From Cyanobacteria bacterium M_surface_7_m2_040 (lineage in GTDB: Bacteria; Cyanobacteriota; Cyanobacteriia; PCC-6307; Cyanobiaceae), in assembly GCA_016882555.1 (NCBI GenBank), contig VGPQ01000069.1, positions 1 to 6,909 of the forward strand: DNA of 6,909 bases, read 5' to 3'. A program made the translations under genes and the position numbers. Positions 5,345-6,909 of this stretch are shown here, piece by piece. The notes beneath the pieces are model-generated. The model had not been told where the DNA came from. It saw only the letters and a program-made list of their open reading frames with translations, and searched no databases. Each line of letters starts with the position of its first letter. The stretch's first letter is position 1.

Positions 5345-5968
5345 ATGGTCGAGATGAGCGTCGCGGGCATCGCCCTGGATGCGGCCAGCCGCAGCCCGAT
5401 CGTGTTGCTGCGTGACCCTTCGGGGCGCCGCCAGGTGCCGATTTGGATAGACCAGGCTCAGGCCCAGAACATCCTGGCTGGGCTCAGCGGCCAGGAGCCG
5501 GCAAGGCCCCTGAGCCATGACCTGATGGTCAGCCTGCTGGCCGCGGGAGGGATGGAGCTTGAGAAGGTGATCGTGCACACGATCGAAGACAACACCTTCC
5601 GGGCCGTGCTCAAGCTCACCGGCACCGCCGAGGGGCAGCAGCAGGAGCTCGATGCCCGCCCCAGCGATGCCATCGCCCTGGCCGTGCGCACCGGCAGCGG
5701 CATCTGGATGCTGGAGGAGGTGGTGGCGGATGCCTCGATCCCGGTGGATGCCGAAGCCGACGCCGAAGACCGCGAAGACTTTCGCCGCTTTCTCGATCGA
5801 ACTTCACCGGCAGAGCTGGTGCGGCACCTGAGCAAGGCCCATCCCGAACCGATCGTCGATGGGGCAGACGATGGGGCAGAGATCGTCGACGAGGGCGAGC
5901 CAACCGCCGAACCCGGCGAGGGTGGCGAGCCCGCCGGACCCGATGAGCCCTCAGCGCCCAGTGCGTAG
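5345..5968 (+). CDS. DUF151 (bifunctional nuclease domain) protein
   Basis: Member of the DUF151/BFN domain family. Some plant and bacterial members have reported nuclease activity, but the role in cyanobacteria is not settled. The 207-residue protein has the domain at about 1-160. Recognisable parts are MVEMSVAGIALDAASRSPIV (1-20), LPIWI-like VPIWIDQAQAQNI (31-43), HDLMVSLL (58-65), DNTFRAVL (82-89) and the most conserved block, DARPSDAIALAVR (103-115). REDFRRFLDRTSPAEL (143-158) ends the conserved part. Residues 169-207 form a low-complexity tail rich in Asp, Glu, Gly and Pro, likely disordered. ATG 5345 gives the usual family N-terminus; ATG 5354 is a possible alternative. It is divergent from ribE, and its last 26 bases overlap the start of the aldo/keto reductase gene in another frame, so translation of the two may be coupled. 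Confidence 0.92.
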   Translation: MVEMSVAGIALDAASRSPIVLLRDPSGRRQVPIWIDQAQAQNILAGLSGQEPARPLSHDLMVSLLAAGGMELEKVIVHTIEDNTFRAVLKLTGTAEGQQQELDARPSDAIALAVRTGSGIWMLEEVVADASIPVDAEADAEDREDFRRFLDRTSPAELVRHLSKAHPEPIVDGADDGAEIVDEGEPTAEPGEGGEPAGPDEPSAPSA

Positions 5969-6909
5969 GACCTTCGGCGATCTGCCGGCGGTGTCGCCGT
6001 TCAGCCTGGGCACCATGCGCGCCCTCGACGGATCTCCCCAGATGGAGGCGGTGCTGCGGGCTGCGGTGGCTGCCGGTGTCAACCACATCGAAACGGCTGC
6101 GGCCTACGGCCCGGCGGAAACGTTTCTCGGCCAGGGGCTGGCCATCCTCGGCAGCGAGGGGATCGCCCCCGAGGGCGGCTGGCTGATCACCAGCAAGATC
6201 ATGCCTGGGCCCGATCAGGCTGCAGCCCAGGAGCAGCTGCGGGCGATGCTGGAGCGCCTGGGTGTGGCCCGCCTCGACGGTCTGGCGGTGCACGGCATCA
6301 ACAGGCCCGAGCATCTCGATTGGGCCATCCATGGACCCGGCGCCGAGCTGCTGGCCTGGGCCCTCGGCGAAGGGCTGGTGAGCCAGGTGGGCTTCAGCAG
6401 CCACGGCAGCACCGCCTTGATCGAGCAGGCTCTGGCCACGGGGCGGTTCCGCTTCTGCAGCCTGCACCTGCACCTGTTTGACCAGGAGCGCCTGCCCCTG
6501 GCCCGGGCCGCCCTGGCGGAGGGCATCGGGGTGATGGCCATCTCGCCGGCCGACAAGGGCGGCCGCCTGTATGACCCGCCGGCGCAGCTGCTGGCCGACT
6601 GCGCTCCGTTTCAGCCACTGGAGCTGGCCTACCGCTTTCTGCTCGATCAGGGGATCTCCACCCTCACCCTGGGGGCGGCCCAACCCAGCGATCTGGTCTG
6701 GGCCGCCGCCCTGGCCGGGCCCCAGGCACCGGCGGGATCCCCATGGCTGTCTTCACAACACCAGGCCGCCCTGCAGCGCCTGGAGGCTGCCGGGCGCGAA
6801 CGCCTCGGCGCCGAGCGCTGCGGCCAGTGCCGGGCCTGCCTGCCGTGCCCCAACGACGTGCCGATTCCCGCTCTGCTGCGGCTGCGCAATCTGGCGCTGG
6901 GCCATGGCA
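5943..6909 (+). CDS. Aldo/keto reductase with C-terminal Fe-S motif (partial)
   Basis: Oxidoreductase of the aldo/keto reductase superfamily, in the subgroup (COG1453-like) that adds an iron-sulfur motif after the barrel. Substrate is unknown. The gene is cut by the right edge; 322 residues are visible and perhaps 50 are missing. The TIM-barrel shows LGTMRAL near the start, then HIETAAAYGPAE (48-59), ITSK with K85, VHGIN with H117, and VGFSSHG in the middle. Y55, K85 and H117 fit the catalytic Tyr, Lys and His, while the usual Asp is Glu (E50). C293, C296, C299 and C302 in CGQCRACLPCPNDVPIP form a CxxCxxCxxCP motif, expected to bind a [4Fe-4S] cluster. ATG 5943 lies inside the end of the DUF151 gene; GTG 5961 is an alternative in-frame start. 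The frame is open throughout with no frameshift. Base composition is richer in GC than the oxidase operon. Confidence 0.92.
   Translation, partial: MSPQRPVRRTFGDLPAVSPFSLGTMRALDGSPQMEAVLRAAVAAGVNHIETAAAYGPAETFLGQGLAILGSEGIAPEGGWLITSKIMPGPDQAAAQEQLRAMLERLGVARLDGLAVHGINRPEHLDWAIHGPGAELLAWALGEGLVSQVGFSSHGSTALIEQALATGRFRFCSLHLHLFDQERLPLARAALAEGIGVMAISPADKGGRLYDPPAQLLADCAPFQPLELAYRFLLDQGISTLTLGAAQPSDLVWAAALAGPQAPAGSPWLSSQHQAALQRLEAAGRERLGAERCGQCRACLPCPNDVPIPALLRLRNLALGHG

Noticed and set aside
5288..5578. 97-codon upstream extension of ribE
   Set aside because: It overlaps the conserved start of the DUF151 gene, and the riboflavin synthase family begins with MFTG, which matches the ATG at 5287.
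5616..6683. Long - strand open frame (355 codons) opposite the DUF151 gene and reductase
   Set aside because: Composition is Arg/Gln/Gly/His-rich with no family motif, and it lies opposite two recognisable genes; typical of antisense frames in GC-rich DNA.

Overview
The window looks like ordinary chromosome from a GC-rich unicellular cyanobacterium, most likely of the Synechococcus/Cyanobium (alpha-cyanobacterial) group. That placement is inferred from four things: an AbrB-fold regulator with the DNA-binding domain at its C-terminus (the cyanobacteria-specific cyAbrB layout), cytochrome oxidase subunits with cyanobacterial features, poor Shine-Dalgarno sequences at most starts, and high GC. 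I compared family sequences from memory and ran no search.

Bases 1-3315 (+) hold a cytochrome c oxidase operon, ctaC-ctaD-ctaE (subunits II, I, III), coding for the membrane-bound terminal oxidase of respiration. Subunit I has the YSHPAVY signature of A2-type oxidases, with no glutamate in the HPEVY position. The operon is followed by a strong 11-bp hairpin, three tandem 12-base repeats and a possible promoter with an inverted repeat. All of these lie in the 172-base gap before a cyAbrB-type transcription regulator gene (3488-3892, +).

Bases 3975-5287 (-) hold two genes read leftwards: riboflavin synthase (ribE) and then a six-helix HdeD/DUF308 membrane protein. They converge on the cyAbrB gene, and a possible shared terminator hairpin lies between the converging genes. 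A 57-base divergent spacer separates ribE from the right-hand pair.

Bases 5345-6909 (+) hold a DUF151 (bifunctional nuclease domain) protein whose end overlaps the start of an aldo/keto reductase by 26 bases. The reductase belongs to the group with a C-terminal four-cysteine iron-sulfur motif and runs off the right edge of the window.

The content is mostly housekeeping: respiration, a global regulator and flavin synthesis. I found no mobile element, CRISPR array, RNA gene, phage gene or clear new system. The parts most worth a second look are the repeat and hairpin cluster upstream of cyAbrB, the overlapping DUF151/Fe-S reductase pair, and residue changes at known functional positions of the oxidase subunits.
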